DNA from: an uncultured Spirochaetales bacterium
Lineage (GTDB): Bacteria > Spirochaetota > Spirochaetia > Sphaerochaetales > Sphaerochaetaceae
Length of the DNA stretch: 64,000 nucleotides
Reading direction: 5' to 3'
Assembly: GCA_944390045.1 (NCBI GenBank)
Contig: CALXOO010000008.1
Span: forward strand, 1-64,000
Position 1 is the first letter of the stretch; every line of letters begins with the position of its first letter. The notes beneath the pieces were generated by a model. That model worked only from the letters and a program-made list of their open reading frames with translations. It had not been told where the DNA came from and made no database searches. Made by a program: the position numbers and the translations under genes. Shown here piece by piece: positions 16,296 to 25,823 of this stretch.

Positions 16296-17419
16296 GGGAT
16301 TTCTCAAAGGTAAGGCGCATAGTCGTGAAAGTCGGCACCAACCTGCTGTCCAGCGAGGAGGGAATAGATGCCGGACGGGTCTCGGATATCTGCAGCCAGA
16401 TAGCAGAGCTCAGGAATCTGGGCTATCAGGTCATCCTCGTATCATCCGGAGCGGTTGGTCTCGGAGCCCGGGAGCTCGGACACAGGAACAGGGTCGTCTA
16501 CATTCCCATGAGACAGGCCTGTGCCGCGATCGGACAGCCGGTGCTGATGAGCCATTATCGTGAGGCCTTCCGGGAACACGGAATAATTGCGGCCCAGGTC
16601 CTGCTGACCCGCAATGACCTGAACAACCGCAAGACATACAACAATCTGCGTGCCAGTGTGTCCACGCTCCTGTCCATGGGTGTCGTTCCCGTATTCAACG
16701 AGAATGATGTCGTCTCCATCGCGGAGATTGGCACTGCATTCGGTGACAACGACAGAATGAGCGCGATGGTCGCGAGCAAGATCGACGCCCAGCTGCTGGT
16801 GTTGCTCACGGACATCGATGGCCTGTATACCGGAAATCCGAAGACCGATCCACAGGCACGCAAGCTGGATGAGATAGACAGCGTCAGCGATGAGGTGATG
16901 TCTTTTGCCAGAGGGGCCGGGTCCACGTTCTCCACCGGGGGCATGAAGACCAAGCTGATGGCTGCGAAAATCGCTGCCATGGCGGACTGTGCCACTGTGA
17001 TCGCATCCGGCTATGACCGCAATGTGCTGGTCTCGATCCTGAGCGGAGAGAATACCGGGACATACATACATCCCTCAATCCGTCTGACCCAGCGTCAGCG
17101 CTGGATAATAAACAACAGCCATTCCGGCGCTGTCGTGATCGACGACGGTGCGGTGCAGGCTCTGGAAAAACACAGATCACTGTTGCCAAGCGGCGTCATC
17201 GGTGTTTCAGGAGTGTTTGAGAGTGGTGATGTCATACAGGTCCGGAAGGCTGACGGAAGCCTGTTCGGAAAGGCCGTGAGCTATTTTGACAGCACCATGA
17301 TTTCAATGATGATGGGCAAGCAGAGCGGCGAGCTTGACGCCCTGCTTGGAAATGATCATAAAGACTGTATCTTCCGTCCGGAGGACTTGGTGGTGGTGAA
17401 AGATGATAGCTCATTATAA
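16292..17419 (+). CDS. proB: Glutamate 5-kinase
   Basis: This 375-residue enzyme phosphorylates glutamate at the gamma carboxylate, committing it to proline. The amino-acid-kinase domain (about 1-255) shows VVKVGTNLLSS, LVSSGAVGLGARELG and the FGDNDRMSA substrate loop. The C-terminal ~100 residues match a PUA domain (GVIGVSGVFESGDV region), the typical two-domain form. It overlaps proA by 4 nt. Feedback inhibition by proline is usual for this enzyme. Confidence 0.95.
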   Translation: MRDFSKVRRIVVKVGTNLLSSEEGIDAGRVSDICSQIAELRNLGYQVILVSSGAVGLGARELGHRNRVVYIPMRQACAAIGQPVLMSHYREAFREHGIIAAQVLLTRNDLNNRKTYNNLRASVSTLLSMGVVPVFNENDVVSIAEIGTAFGDNDRMSAMVASKIDAQLLVLLTDIDGLYTGNPKTDPQARKLDEIDSVSDEVMSFARGAGSTFSTGGMKTKLMAAKIAAMADCATVIASGYDRNVLVSILSGENTGTYIHPSIRLTQRQRWIINNSHSGAVVIDDGAVQALEKHRSLLPSGVIGVSGVFESGDVIQVRKADGSLFGKAVSYFDSTMISMMMGKQSGELDALLGNDHKDCIFRPEDLVVVKDDSSL

Positions 17420-18326
17420 GACAGTTCAGCGCAGACAGGATGTCGGCATGAGGATCAGTGCCCTGTACAGACAGCAGCAGCTCTCCATCGGAATACTGGA
17501 CGTGGCAAGCGCGGAGGTGCTGTGCGGCACGCTCGACTGGTACATGGCCAACATGAACTGCACACTGCATGTCATTACGCTGGAGGATACATTCGAGCAG
17601 GAGGAGCTCGGGCAGAAATATCCAGACGTGACATTCATCTGCTTCAACAGCCTGGTGAGCGTGGGGGAGATGATCAATGCCTTCGCCGATGAGTGCTATG
17701 CCACCTGGTTCCTGGTCGTGCGCTCTGACATGCAGATGATAGGCTTTGACGGATCCCAGCTGATGAGGCTGATGGGAGAGAAGAGTCATCCTGCAATGAT
17801 CACTCCGATTGCCCTTAACCAGAACGGGGAGGTGATGCCGACAATCAGGGCGCCATACCTCAAGGGCAAGGAGCTTGATCCGCTTTCCTTCATGCCCCCT
17901 GTCGAGCCGGGGCGTCTTGTCTCAAATCTCTATCCGGTGATGGGGCTCGGTCTCTACGACAGGGCACTGTTCCAGCGCCTCAGAGGCTATGACGGACAGA
18001 TCAGCGGAGAGTTCTATCAGCTTCTGGATTTCGGCATACGCTGCCATCTGTACGGTTTCCCGATCTTCACCAGCAGTGATTTCGCGATCCTTTTCGGGGC
18101 CAAACAGTCCATTGTCGAGGACAGAAGCCGCTGCGAGGGAATGGAGAGATGCTACACCAAGGCCCTGTCCATTCACAGGATTGCAGGAAAGAATGTGGTT
18201 GAGAAGTGGAAGCCATATGTGGACAAGGTGCTGCTGAAGACAGAGGTCAGGACAAAGCAGATCATCCTCCAGAAGACTGACTTCTTCACTCTGATGAAGG
18301 AGTGGAAGAATCCGGAGGAGACCTGA
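17403..18326 (+). CDS. Putative GT-A-like glycosyltransferase
   Basis: This 307-residue soluble protein has no clear named family. Alternating hydrophobic strands in the first half (LSIGILDVAS, CTLHVITLE, VTFICFN, TWFLVVRSDM) and an 'MGLGLYDRALFQRLRGYD' segment, which recalls the GGFDE-type region of family 2 glycosyltransferases, suggest a nucleotide-sugar transferase-like fold. The RSDM motif could stand in for DxD. The start at 17403 overlaps proB; an ATG at 17448 with an AGGA site is an equally good choice. It is tightly followed by a cell-wall amidase, so an envelope role is plausible. The assignment is weak. Confidence 0.45.
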   Translation: MIAHYKTVQRRQDVGMRISALYRQQQLSIGILDVASAEVLCGTLDWYMANMNCTLHVITLEDTFEQEELGQKYPDVTFICFNSLVSVGEMINAFADECYATWFLVVRSDMQMIGFDGSQLMRLMGEKSHPAMITPIALNQNGEVMPTIRAPYLKGKELDPLSFMPPVEPGRLVSNLYPVMGLGLYDRALFQRLRGYDGQISGEFYQLLDFGIRCHLYGFPIFTSSDFAILFGAKQSIVEDRSRCEGMERCYTKALSIHRIAGKNVVEKWKPYVDKVLLKTEVRTKQIILQKTDFFTLMKEWKNPEET

Positions 18327-19036
18327 TGAGGCATCTTGCGGCAATCATGCTACTCCTGGTCCAGTCCTGGATCCTGTGGGCTAACCCGTATTCCGGGCCT
18401 GTCTCCCTTGTGGTGATCGACGCAGGCCACGGCGGCAGGGATCCCGGCGCCGTCTCAGGCCGGCTGGAAGAGAAGGACCTGACTCTTTCGATTTCCCTGG
18501 AACTGGAGCGCGAACTCGAGGCGAGGGGCTATGAGGTTTACATGACCCGGGACGAGGATGTCTTCCTGGAGCTGCAGGAGCGCTGCGACGCAGCCAACAG
18601 CCAGGATTTTGACATCAGCGGCTATCCCGTCTTCATTTCCATACACATAAACTCCTCGGCAGGAGGGGATGCAAGCGGTTTCGAGGTCTATGTGAGACAG
18701 ACAGAGAGGGATGTCGCCTTTCTCAGCGCCGCAACCTCCGATACGCTGGCGCTCAAGTATTCAAGCTACACGAACAGGCAGCTCAATGCCTACGAGGCGC
18801 GTGTCAGCAGCGAGCTGGCTGAGGCCATATGCCGCAATTTCTCGCAGGAATTCCCCCGGGTTCCGATGCGCGGGGTGAAGAGCGGTGATCTCTGGGTCCT
18901 TAACGGTACATGGATGCCATCGGTACTGGTCGAGGCCGGCTTCATCTCCAATGATGAGGAAGCTGACAGGATGGCATCGGACAGTTTCCAGAAGCAGCTT
19001 GCCGTGGTGATCGCCGATGCGCTCCAGGAACTCTGA
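18326..19036 (+). CDS. N-acetylmuramoyl-L-alanine amidase (Amidase_3)
   Basis: This 236-residue exported zinc amidase cleaves the bond between MurNAc and the stem peptide. A signal peptide (RHLAAIMLLLVQSWILWA) precedes the catalytic domain. Zinc ligands and the active site are visible: IDAGHGGRDPG (His), HINSS (His) and the VLVEAGFISN glutamate near the C-terminus. The ATG at 18326 overlaps the preceding stop (TGATG) and has GGAGGAG upstream; a GTG at 18302 is less likely. It has no separate cell-wall-binding domain, so it is the compact form. Confidence 0.92.
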   Translation: MRHLAAIMLLLVQSWILWANPYSGPVSLVVIDAGHGGRDPGAVSGRLEEKDLTLSISLELERELEARGYEVYMTRDEDVFLELQERCDAANSQDFDISGYPVFISIHINSSAGGDASGFEVYVRQTERDVAFLSAATSDTLALKYSSYTNRQLNAYEARVSSELAEAICRNFSQEFPRVPMRGVKSGDLWVLNGTWMPSVLVEAGFISNDEEADRMASDSFQKQLAVVIADALQEL

Positions 19037-19855
19037 TCAGAGGTCCAGCGTCATCTCCCACTGCATTGCAGCCGGCCTGAAGCCGAGGTGGAGCAGAAAG
19101 CCGTACAGACCCTCATCACCGACATTGTTCATCCTGAGCCGTCCTGTATTAGAGAGACTCTGTGCCGCGGCGGTCAGGGCCCTGCCGATGCCAAGACCTC
19201 TCATGTCCCTGCGCACGGCAAGCTGACAGAGCGATCCTCCGGGGGATGATGCCGCATAACCGATCAGTCCGCTGTCGTCTCTTGCCTCAAGGAAGATCCA
19301 CCTGCCGGGGAAGGGGAGGAGGGAGTCGAAATCATACTGCCAGGAAGGGCCCTGGCCGTCCCACAGCTGCCTGCACTCATCCCTGTCCAGCGATGCTGTC
19401 CTGCTGACGGGCCAGCCGGACGGTTCCACCCGTCCTCCGGATACTGTGCACTTCAGCTCCCTACTTATCCTGAAACCCCTGCCGGTGTAGAGCCTGACAG
19501 CCGCCTCATTTTCCTGCAGCACTTCCAGTACACACTGTCTTATGCCGGCGTCTCTGGCAAGAGGAAGCAGACTGTCGAAGAGCCTGCCACCAAGTCCGCA
19601 GCCCCGGTGACTGGCCAGAATGCCTGTGCCGCAGTCATAGAGTCTGTCTTTCCTCCGTCCGCTGAGGATGAAGCCTGCAAGGCCGTCTTGTGTGAATGCG
19701 CCCAGGGAGAGGGAGGGCAGGTAGCTGTTTGATTCAAGATGGTGAGTGAAGGCGTCCAGCGGCATGTCCATCGGAACCTGGTAATCGCTGAAGGCAGACA
19801 GAAAGGCCCTGTGGATTTCCACAAGGCCCGTGTCTTCCAGCGTTGCGATTCTCAT
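19037..19855 (-). CDS. GNAT-family N-acetyltransferase (two GNAT-like halves)
   Basis: This 272-residue protein carries two acetyltransferase-like halves. The first (about 1-140) has ILASHRGCGLGGRLFDSLL, an acetyl-CoA loop of Q/R-x-x-G-x-G/A type. The second (about 150-272) has VRRDMRGLGIGRAL. Such tandem GNAT proteins often use only one half for catalysis. The substrate is unknown. It overlaps pncB by 4 nt (ATGA) and is the last gene of the proC-serS-pncB operon. Confidence 0.82.
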   Translation of the reverse strand: MRIATLEDTGLVEIHRAFLSAFSDYQVPMDMPLDAFTHHLESNSYLPSLSLGAFTQDGLAGFILSGRRKDRLYDCGTGILASHRGCGLGGRLFDSLLPLARDAGIRQCVLEVLQENEAAVRLYTGRGFRISRELKCTVSGGRVEPSGWPVSRTASLDRDECRQLWDGQGPSWQYDFDSLLPFPGRWIFLEARDDSGLIGYAASSPGGSLCQLAVRRDMRGLGIGRALTAAAQSLSNTGRLRMNNVGDEGLYGFLLHLGFRPAAMQWEMTLDL

Positions 19856-21288
19856 ACGGCTCCGCGGACCTTGAGGATGAGGTCCATCTTGAGGTCTCTC
19901 AGGCGCTTGGAAAGCGAGACCTTGTAGATGTGCGGATTGATCTGTCGCTTGTAGCTCTTGTGCAGATGCTCAAGAGCTGAGAGCGCGTAAGCCTGGATGT
20001 CTTTCAGCTCACGTCTCTCACTGACGCGGCGTCCGGCTTCCATCTTCTTTCCCAGCAGCGGGCGCACATACTTGTATGCGTCCTTTCTCATGACAAAGAA
20101 GTCACCCATGCTGAATGGATGGAAGAATGTGTGGTTCACGCCTTCCTGGACAGTCTCGTTATCAAGAGTGATGAGATCCGCAAGGGCGTTGTCATTCGCG
20201 TCGTAGAATCTGTACACCTGCTTGATGCCGGGGTTTGTTGTCTTCTCGAAGCTGTTTGAGACCTTGAGAGTCGGCTCGAAGATGCCGTTCTCCTCCTTCG
20301 CGGCGAGTTTGTACACGCCGTTGAGCGAGCTCTGGGTGCCGCCCGTGACGAGATGCGTGCCGATGCCCCAGCTGTCTATCGGGACTCCGTCAGACACCAG
20401 AGTCTGTATGATTTCCTCTGTAAGGTCGTTGGAGACACAGATCGTCGCATCCTCAAGTCCGGCACTGTCCAGACGTTCGCGGATGACGCGAGGCAGGTAG
20501 TTGAGGTCTCCTGAGTCGATTCTCACCCCGATCTTCTTGCCCCTGGCCTTCTGCTCCAGCCCGATTCTGATCGCCGCCTCTATTCCGCTTCCCAGCGTGT
20601 CATAGGTGTCGATCAGCAGCACGCAGTTGTCAGGATAGATGGAGGCGTAGGCCCTGAAGGCCTCCTCCTCGCTGTCGAAGCTCATGATCCAGGAGTGGGC
20701 CATGGTGCCGCTGACCGGTATGCCGTATTTCTTTCCGGCATAGGTGTTGCTCGTTACCCTGGTTCCTCCTATGAATGAGGCGCGGCTAGCCGCATGGGCA
20801 CCGTTCTCACCCTGTGCCCGTCTGAGGCCGAACTCCATGATCGCACCTCTGCCCCTGGTCGCATATACCATGCGGTTTGCCTTGGTGGCAATGAGTGTCT
20901 GGAAGTTCAGCTTGTTGAGTATGAAGGCCTCGACAAGCTGGCAGTCCATGAGCGATGACTCGACCCTGACCAGCGGTTCGCCCGGGAAGGCGGGAGTGCC
21001 CTCCTCAAAGGCGTAGAGATCACCGCTGAAGCGGTAGCCTTCCAGATAATCGAGGAAGGTGGAGTCGAAGTAGTCAAGGCTCCTGAGATAGGCAATGTCC
21101 TCATCCGAGAAGCGGAACTCCTCCAGCTCATCAATGAGCTCCTCCAGTCCTGCGAAGACGGTGTAGCCGCCGTTGAAGGGATTGTTCCTGTAGAAGACAT
21201 CGAAGACGACCCGCGGGTTGTGCTTCTTCAGGAAGTAGCCCTGCATCATTGTCAGTTCGTAAAAGTCGGTAATCAGGGCGGAAGTCAT
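19852..21288 (-). CDS. pncB: Nicotinate phosphoribosyltransferase
   Basis: This ~478-residue enzyme makes nicotinate mononucleotide from nicotinate and PRPP, salvaging NAD precursors. The N-terminal TDFYELTMMQGYF and the GTRVTSNTYAGKKYGIPVSG region are typical. TMAHSW holds the histidine that is phosphorylated in the catalytic cycle, and VRIDSGDL binds the phosphoribosyl group. I use the ATG at 21288, which has AGGAGG upstream; a GTG two codons earlier overlaps the serS stop. Confidence 0.93.
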   Translation of the reverse strand: MTSALITDFYELTMMQGYFLKKHNPRVVFDVFYRNNPFNGGYTVFAGLEELIDELEEFRFSDEDIAYLRSLDYFDSTFLDYLEGYRFSGDLYAFEEGTPAFPGEPLVRVESSLMDCQLVEAFILNKLNFQTLIATKANRMVYATRGRGAIMEFGLRRAQGENGAHAASRASFIGGTRVTSNTYAGKKYGIPVSGTMAHSWIMSFDSEEEAFRAYASIYPDNCVLLIDTYDTLGSGIEAAIRIGLEQKARGKKIGVRIDSGDLNYLPRVIRERLDSAGLEDATICVSNDLTEEIIQTLVSDGVPIDSWGIGTHLVTGGTQSSLNGVYKLAAKEENGIFEPTLKVSNSFEKTTNPGIKQVYRFYDANDNALADLITLDNETVQEGVNHTFFHPFSMGDFFVMRKDAYKYVRPLLGKKMEAGRRVSERRELKDIQAYALSALEHLHKSYKRQINPHIYKVSLSKRLRDLKMDLILKVRGAV

Positions 21289-21290
21289 AG

Positions 21291-22568
21291 TCACCTCCTG
21301 GTGATCCTGTCGAATCCGGTGTAGGGTACCAGGGCCGGCGGGATGGAGATGCTTCCATCCTCGTTCTGGTAATTCTCGATGATCGCGACCATGGCTCTTG
21401 AGAGGGCGACGGCCGTTCCGTTGAGCATGTGCACGTATTTGATCTTTCCGTCATCATCGCGGTAGCGGATGTTCAGGCTGCGTGCCTGATAGTCCGTGCA
21501 GTTGCTTGTGCTCGTGACCTCGCCGTACTCGCCTTCCTCTCCGCGGCCGGGCATCCAGGCCTCGATGTCGAACTTGCGGTAGGCAGGGGCTCCCAGATCT
21601 CCCGTCGCCGTGTCAACGACACGGTAAGCCAGGCCGAGTCCGCTGAAGATCTCCTCCTCGATCGAGAGAATCTCCTGGTGGAACTTGTCACTCTCCTCGG
21701 GCAGGCAGTAGATGAACATCTCCAGCTTGCTGAACTGGTGGACGCGGTACAGACCCTTGGAGTACTGTCCGGCGCCTCCGGCCTCGCGGCGGAAGCAGTG
21801 GGAGAGTCCTGTCATGCGGATCGGCAGCATGGACTTGTCAAGGATCTGGTTCTGATAGTAACCGCCAAGCGTGATCTCCGCCGTGCCGACCAGACAGGTT
21901 CCGGTTCCCTCAATCGTGTAGATGTTGCTCTCCTCGCCGCGCGGGTTGAAGCCGATGCCCTGGAGAATCTCCTCCTTTGCTATGTCCGGTGTGATGAAGG
22001 GGGTGAAACCGTGCTTCAGTACTATGTCCATCGCATAGCGCTCAAGGGCCATCTGGAGAATGACTGCCTGATTCTTTATGTAGTAGAATTTCTGGCCTGC
22101 GACCTTGGCCCCGCTGTCGAAGTCGAGGATATCAAGCTCCTCACCGAGCTGGACATGATCCTTTGGACTGAAGGGGAACTTCTTCGGTTCGAGGTGGAAC
22201 CTGATAGCGAGCGAGTCCTTGTCCTCCTTGCCGACCGGAGCATCCGGGTGTGCGTAGTTTGGTATTGTGCGCACCTCTGCCTGGTAAACTCTGTCGGCCT
22301 CGGTGAATTCGGCCTCCTTCTGAGCCAGTGTGTCCTTGAGTGCCTTGCCTTCCGCGATGAGGGCCTGCCTGGTCTCAATGTCAAGCCTGCCCTTCATTTT
22401 CGCGGCGTTCTCGTTTCTCTTCGCCCTGAGTCCCTCTACCTCGAGAAGAATGGCTGCACGCCTGTCCTGGTCGGCAATGATCCTGTCCAGATCGACATTC
22501 ATGTAGCGGTTCTCGATATTCTTCTTGATCTCTTCGTAACGTGTCTTGAGTTCCCTTGCGTCAATCAT
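21291..22568 (-). CDS. serS: Seryl-tRNA synthetase
   Basis: This 425-residue class II synthetase charges tRNA-Ser. An N-terminal coiled-coil arm (about 1-110, rich in charged residues) is followed by the catalytic domain with motif 2 (CFRREAGGAG and VHQFSKLEMF) and motif 3 (LNGTAVALSRAMVAIIENYQ). It overlaps proC by 8 nt. The ATG has AAAGGA upstream. Long open frames on the opposite strand are shadows of this gene. Confidence 0.97.
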   Translation of the reverse strand: MIDARELKTRYEEIKKNIENRYMNVDLDRIIADQDRRAAILLEVEGLRAKRNENAAKMKGRLDIETRQALIAEGKALKDTLAQKEAEFTEADRVYQAEVRTIPNYAHPDAPVGKEDKDSLAIRFHLEPKKFPFSPKDHVQLGEELDILDFDSGAKVAGQKFYYIKNQAVILQMALERYAMDIVLKHGFTPFITPDIAKEEILQGIGFNPRGEESNIYTIEGTGTCLVGTAEITLGGYYQNQILDKSMLPIRMTGLSHCFRREAGGAGQYSKGLYRVHQFSKLEMFIYCLPEESDKFHQEILSIEEEIFSGLGLAYRVVDTATGDLGAPAYRKFDIEAWMPGRGEEGEYGEVTSTSNCTDYQARSLNIRYRDDDGKIKYVHMLNGTAVALSRAMVAIIENYQNEDGSISIPPALVPYTGFDRITRR

Positions 22569-23358
22569 TGTCCTTTCTCTCCAATGCTTCCTTTTCCAGT
22601 GTAATGCTTCTTTCTGTTGCCGATTTCACCGCCCCGATGACAGCGCTGTCAAAGCCGCCCGAAGCCAGTGTGTTCATTCCTCTTATCGTAGTGCCGCCGG
22701 CGGAGCAGACCATGCTGGCGAGCTCAACTGGATTCCTGCCGCTCTCCTTGACCAGCGTGATGGCGCTGTCCATCGTGTCGGCGGCGATCTCGACGGCCCT
22801 CTGATAGGGAATTCCCTCCTCGACTGCGCCCATGGCCAGTGCATGGATGAACTGGAATACGTAGGCTATTCCGCTTCCTGACAGTCCGATGAAGGCGGGA
22901 AAGAGCCTTTCGTCCAGGACGAAGGCGCTTCCGAATGCGCTGGCGATCTCGAAGGCATCCTTCCTGAATTCCTCATCGCAGGCGGCGGAGTAGGCGATGG
23001 CAGTGACGGCCTTCCGGCTCTGTGCCGCGATATTCGGCATGAAACGTGCTATGTTGTCAGCGTCGAGCTTGTATTCCAGCACTTCGAGCGGGACTCCCGC
23101 AAGAATGGATATATAGCTCTTGTCGTTGTATTCCCCGACGACGTCGTAAAGATCAGGGATGACCTGCGGCTTGACGGCAAGCACCACTATGTCGGCGTCA
23201 GACAGCGCTTCCTCAAGACTACCGGCGCACTTCAGCGCGAGGCCCTCAGTCCTGGTCCTGTCGATGTCGTAGATTTCAAGATCCCACTTGCCGGCGGCCT
23301 CAAGCGCCCTGGCTATCGCACCGCCCATGTTGCCGCAACCTATTATGGAAACTCTCAT
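22561..23358 (-). CDS. proC: Pyrroline-5-carboxylate reductase
   Basis: This 265-residue NAD(P)H enzyme performs the last step of proline synthesis. It has the N-terminal Rossmann motif IIGCGNMGGAI, VVLAVKPQ, and the C-terminal helical domain with LSGSGIAYVFQFIHALAMGAVEEG, ending in the TTIRGMNTL substrate region. The ATG follows GGAGG. It begins a minus-strand operon (proC-serS-pncB-GNAT), about 6 kb from proA-proB on the other strand. Confidence 0.95.
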   Translation of the reverse strand: MRVSIIGCGNMGGAIARALEAAGKWDLEIYDIDRTRTEGLALKCAGSLEEALSDADIVVLAVKPQVIPDLYDVVGEYNDKSYISILAGVPLEVLEYKLDADNIARFMPNIAAQSRKAVTAIAYSAACDEEFRKDAFEIASAFGSAFVLDERLFPAFIGLSGSGIAYVFQFIHALAMGAVEEGIPYQRAVEIAADTMDSAITLVKESGRNPVELASMVCSAGGTTIRGMNTLASGGFDSAVIGAVKSATERSITLEKEALERKDND

Positions 23359-23503
23359 AAGTCCTCCAGACTGGCACCAAGTTTAGCAAAACTGCGGGCC
23401 TTGGAGAAGATATTCCCGCACGGGCATCCGGGATGATGTTTTTGTGTCCAGCAATTCCTTTCAACTTGGGGAGAAAAAACTTCGGTATTGTCATGAATAC
23501 ACC

Positions 23504-23532
23504 TTGCATCAATATGCAAAAGGTTGTATAAG
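23504..23532 (+). promoter_or_regulatory. liv promoter with overlapping palindrome
   Basis: TTGCAT (23504-23509) and TATAAG (23527-23532) are 17 bp apart. TTGCAT-caat-ATGCAA (23504-23519) is a perfect 6-bp inverted repeat that covers the -35 box, so a bound protein would block or replace RNA polymerase contact. It is a good candidate operator for amino-acid control of the transporter. Confidence 0.6.
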
Positions 23533-23575
23533 ACTAGCAAATCTGCTTTGTTTGAACAGGAGGAGCAAATTTAAT

Positions 23576-24748
23576 ATGAAGAAAACCATTGCACTGCTTC
23601 TTGTCCTTGTCCTGGCCGCTGCCGGCCTCTTCGCCGGCGGTGCGGGGGAGAGCACGGGCGCTGACAGCAGCACTTATGTCATCGGCTTCATCGGGCCTCT
23701 CACGGGAGACAATGCCAACTACGGCATCAGGTGCTCCAACGCGGCACGCCTGGCAATTGACGAGATCAATGCCGCGGGAGGTGTCGACGGCAAGCAGCTC
23801 CAGCTGATCGCCGAGAACAGCCTCGGAACAGTTGACGGCGCCATCGCCGCCTACGAGAAACTTGTCTACAGCGACAATGTATGCGCGATTATCGGACCTG
23901 TCTTCACATCACCGGCGCTCGCCGTCGCACAGCGCTGCTATGAGGACGGAATCGCAATGATCACACCGTCAGCCACACACAGGGATGTCACCAGCGTGGG
24001 CGACTATGTTTACAGGACAGTTCCCTCCGACAGTCTCCAGGCTGAGGTCGCGGCACACTATTTCTATGAAGTCCTGGGCTACAGGAACATCGCCTGTCTC
24101 TATGCGATGAATGACTACAGCCAGGGCCTTGCCGAAGGAGTTGAGGAGATCTTCACGGAGCTTGGCGGAACCGTCAGCGCGATGGAGACATGCATGGTCG
24201 GCGACAGGGACTTCAGGACACAGCTGGGCGCCATCAGGAGCACGGATGCCGAGGCCATCTATATCCCGAACTACACTGTCGAGGATGCACAGATCCTGGA
24301 GCAGGCCTACCAGCTTGGAATGGATCTTCCCTTCCTGTCCTCCGACGGATTCTCCGATCCCGAGATCTACAACCTGGCTCCCGACTTCACTGACGGAGTC
24401 ATCTATGTCGGACCTGCACAGGCAGAGGCCAGCACGACTCTCTCCGATTTCCAGGCCGCATATTCCGCTGCCTACAACGGAGACCAGCCTGACAGCTTCG
24501 CCACCAATGCCTATGATGCCCTCTACATCCTCGCAGCTGCCATCGACAGGGCAGGCAGCGCGGATCGTGAGGCCATCAACACTGAGATCAAGGCCACAAC
24601 TGATTTCAGCGGCGCCAACGGAATCATCAACTTCGCCGCCAACGGCGACATGATCGCAAGCCAGGGCGTCTATGAGGTCGAGGGCACGACACCCGTCTAC
24701 GTCGGTTCTTTCCAGGTCGTTGACGGAAGCATCGTCCAGGTCGACTGA
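23576..24748 (+). CDS. livK: Branched-chain amino acid ABC transporter, substrate-binding protein
   Basis: This 390-residue exported binding protein begins with MKKTIALLLVLVLAAAGLFA and a likely cleavage before GGAG; no lipobox cysteine is present. The mature part has the type I periplasmic-binding fold, with YVIGFIGPLTGDNANYGI and NAAGGVDGKQLQLI typical of Leu/Ile/Val receptors. A frame open back to 23444 is spurious; AGGAGGAG precedes the ATG at 23576. It is first in the liv operon. The family also contains amide, urea and aromatic acid binders, so the ligand is inferred. Confidence 0.9.
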   Translation: MKKTIALLLVLVLAAAGLFAGGAGESTGADSSTYVIGFIGPLTGDNANYGIRCSNAARLAIDEINAAGGVDGKQLQLIAENSLGTVDGAIAAYEKLVYSDNVCAIIGPVFTSPALAVAQRCYEDGIAMITPSATHRDVTSVGDYVYRTVPSDSLQAEVAAHYFYEVLGYRNIACLYAMNDYSQGLAEGVEEIFTELGGTVSAMETCMVGDRDFRTQLGAIRSTDAEAIYIPNYTVEDAQILEQAYQLGMDLPFLSSDGFSDPEIYNLAPDFTDGVIYVGPAQAEASTTLSDFQAAYSAAYNGDQPDSFATNAYDALYILAAAIDRAGSADREAINTEIKATTDFSGANGIINFAANGDMIASQGVYEVEGTTPVYVGSFQVVDGSIVQVD

Positions 24749-24770
24749 TCAATCTGCTGAAGAGACAACG

Positions 24771-24802
24771 GCTGTCCCAGAGCCTCAGGGCTAGGGGACA
24801 GC
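24771..24802 (+). terminator. Intra-operon hairpin after the binding-protein gene
   Basis: GCTGTCCC (24771-24778) pairs with GGGACAGC (24795-24802), and AGCC/GGCT pair inside the loop. No strong T-run follows. Such hairpins protect or partly terminate the transcript so that binding protein is made in excess over the permeases. Confidence 0.55.
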
Positions 24803-24902
24803 TGTGTTCGTTTGGACAAGCGGTGGATGACAAGCATCATGATCTTTATGTAAGCTCATGCTGGTTGTAATCCACTGACAGAAAAAAAACGGAGGAACTG
24901 TT

Positions 24903-25823
24903 TTGGCTACCCTCGTACAGTATCTTCAATACCTGCTCAACGGCATCACCCTGGGCTCGATCTATGCTCTGATCGCCCTGGGCTACACGATGGTCTACGG
25001 CATATTGAAGTTCATCAACTTCGCACACGGTGACATCCTGATGGTCGGCGCATATACCGGGCTGCTGACCTATACGGCACTGCTCGGAGACAGCACTAAC
25101 CCGGTCTGGATGCTTACTGCGTTCTTCATCGCGATGCTGGTCTCCATGGCCTTCTGCGCCGCGCTTGGCATGTTCATCGAGCGCGTCGCCTACAAGCCCC
25201 TGCGCTCTGCCAACAGGCTGGCTCCGCTGCTCAGCGCAATCGGAGTGTCCTTCATCCTCTCCAACGGTGCCGCCTGGATCTTCGGTGCCCAGTCCAGAAG
25301 GTTTCCGTATCCCTTTGACGACACGCCGATCGTGATTGCCGGGCTTTCCATCACCCCGCACCAGATCCTGACAATAGTGGTCTCTGTCGTGATGATGGTG
25401 GTCCTGACACTCTTCGTCAACCGGACCAGGATGGGCAAGGCCATGAGGGCCACAAGCCTGGATCAGAGCACAAGCGAGCTGATGGGAATTGATGTCAACA
25501 GGATAATCTCCATGACATTCGCCATCGGAAGCGCACTGGCCGCAGTAGGCGGCATCCTGTGCTCATTTGACTTCCGTGTCTACGCCTCGATGGGAACGAT
25601 GACAGGTCTCAAGGCCTTTGTCGCGGCGGTCATCGGCGGCATTGGCAACATCCAAGGAGCCATGATCGGAGGTCTGCTGCTCGGCGTGCTCGAGAGCATC
25701 GGTGCCCCGCTTCTGGGCATACCGTCCGCACTCAGGGACACAATCGCCTTCGCGGCGCTGATCATCATCCTCCTGGTACGCCCGGAGGGCATTCTCGGAA
25801 AGAACGAGAGGGAGAAGGTATAA
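24903..25823 (+). CDS. livH: Branched-chain amino acid ABC transporter permease LivH
   Basis: This 306-residue inner-membrane permease has about eight hydrophobic segments. ALIALGYTMVYGILKFINFAHGD and the VIGGIGNIQGAMIGGLLLGVLES loop are LivH signatures. The start is TTG with GGAGGAAC upstream; no in-frame ATG lies nearby with a site. It forms the translocation pore with LivM. It is separated from the binding-protein gene by a hairpin-containing gap of ~150 bp. Confidence 0.93.
   Translation: MATLVQYLQYLLNGITLGSIYALIALGYTMVYGILKFINFAHGDILMVGAYTGLLTYTALLGDSTNPVWMLTAFFIAMLVSMAFCAALGMFIERVAYKPLRSANRLAPLLSAIGVSFILSNGAAWIFGAQSRRFPYPFDDTPIVIAGLSITPHQILTIVVSVVMMVVLTLFVNRTRMGKAMRATSLDQSTSELMGIDVNRIISMTFAIGSALAAVGGILCSFDFRVYASMGTMTGLKAFVAAVIGGIGNIQGAMIGGLLLGVLESIGAPLLGIPSALRDTIAFAALIIILLVRPEGILGKNEREKV

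Noticed and set aside
21429-22604. 391-codon plus-strand open frame
   Set aside because: It lies entirely opposite serS, whose class II synthetase motifs are clear. Long antisense frames are expected in this GC-rich, biased sequence, and the peptide matches nothing known.
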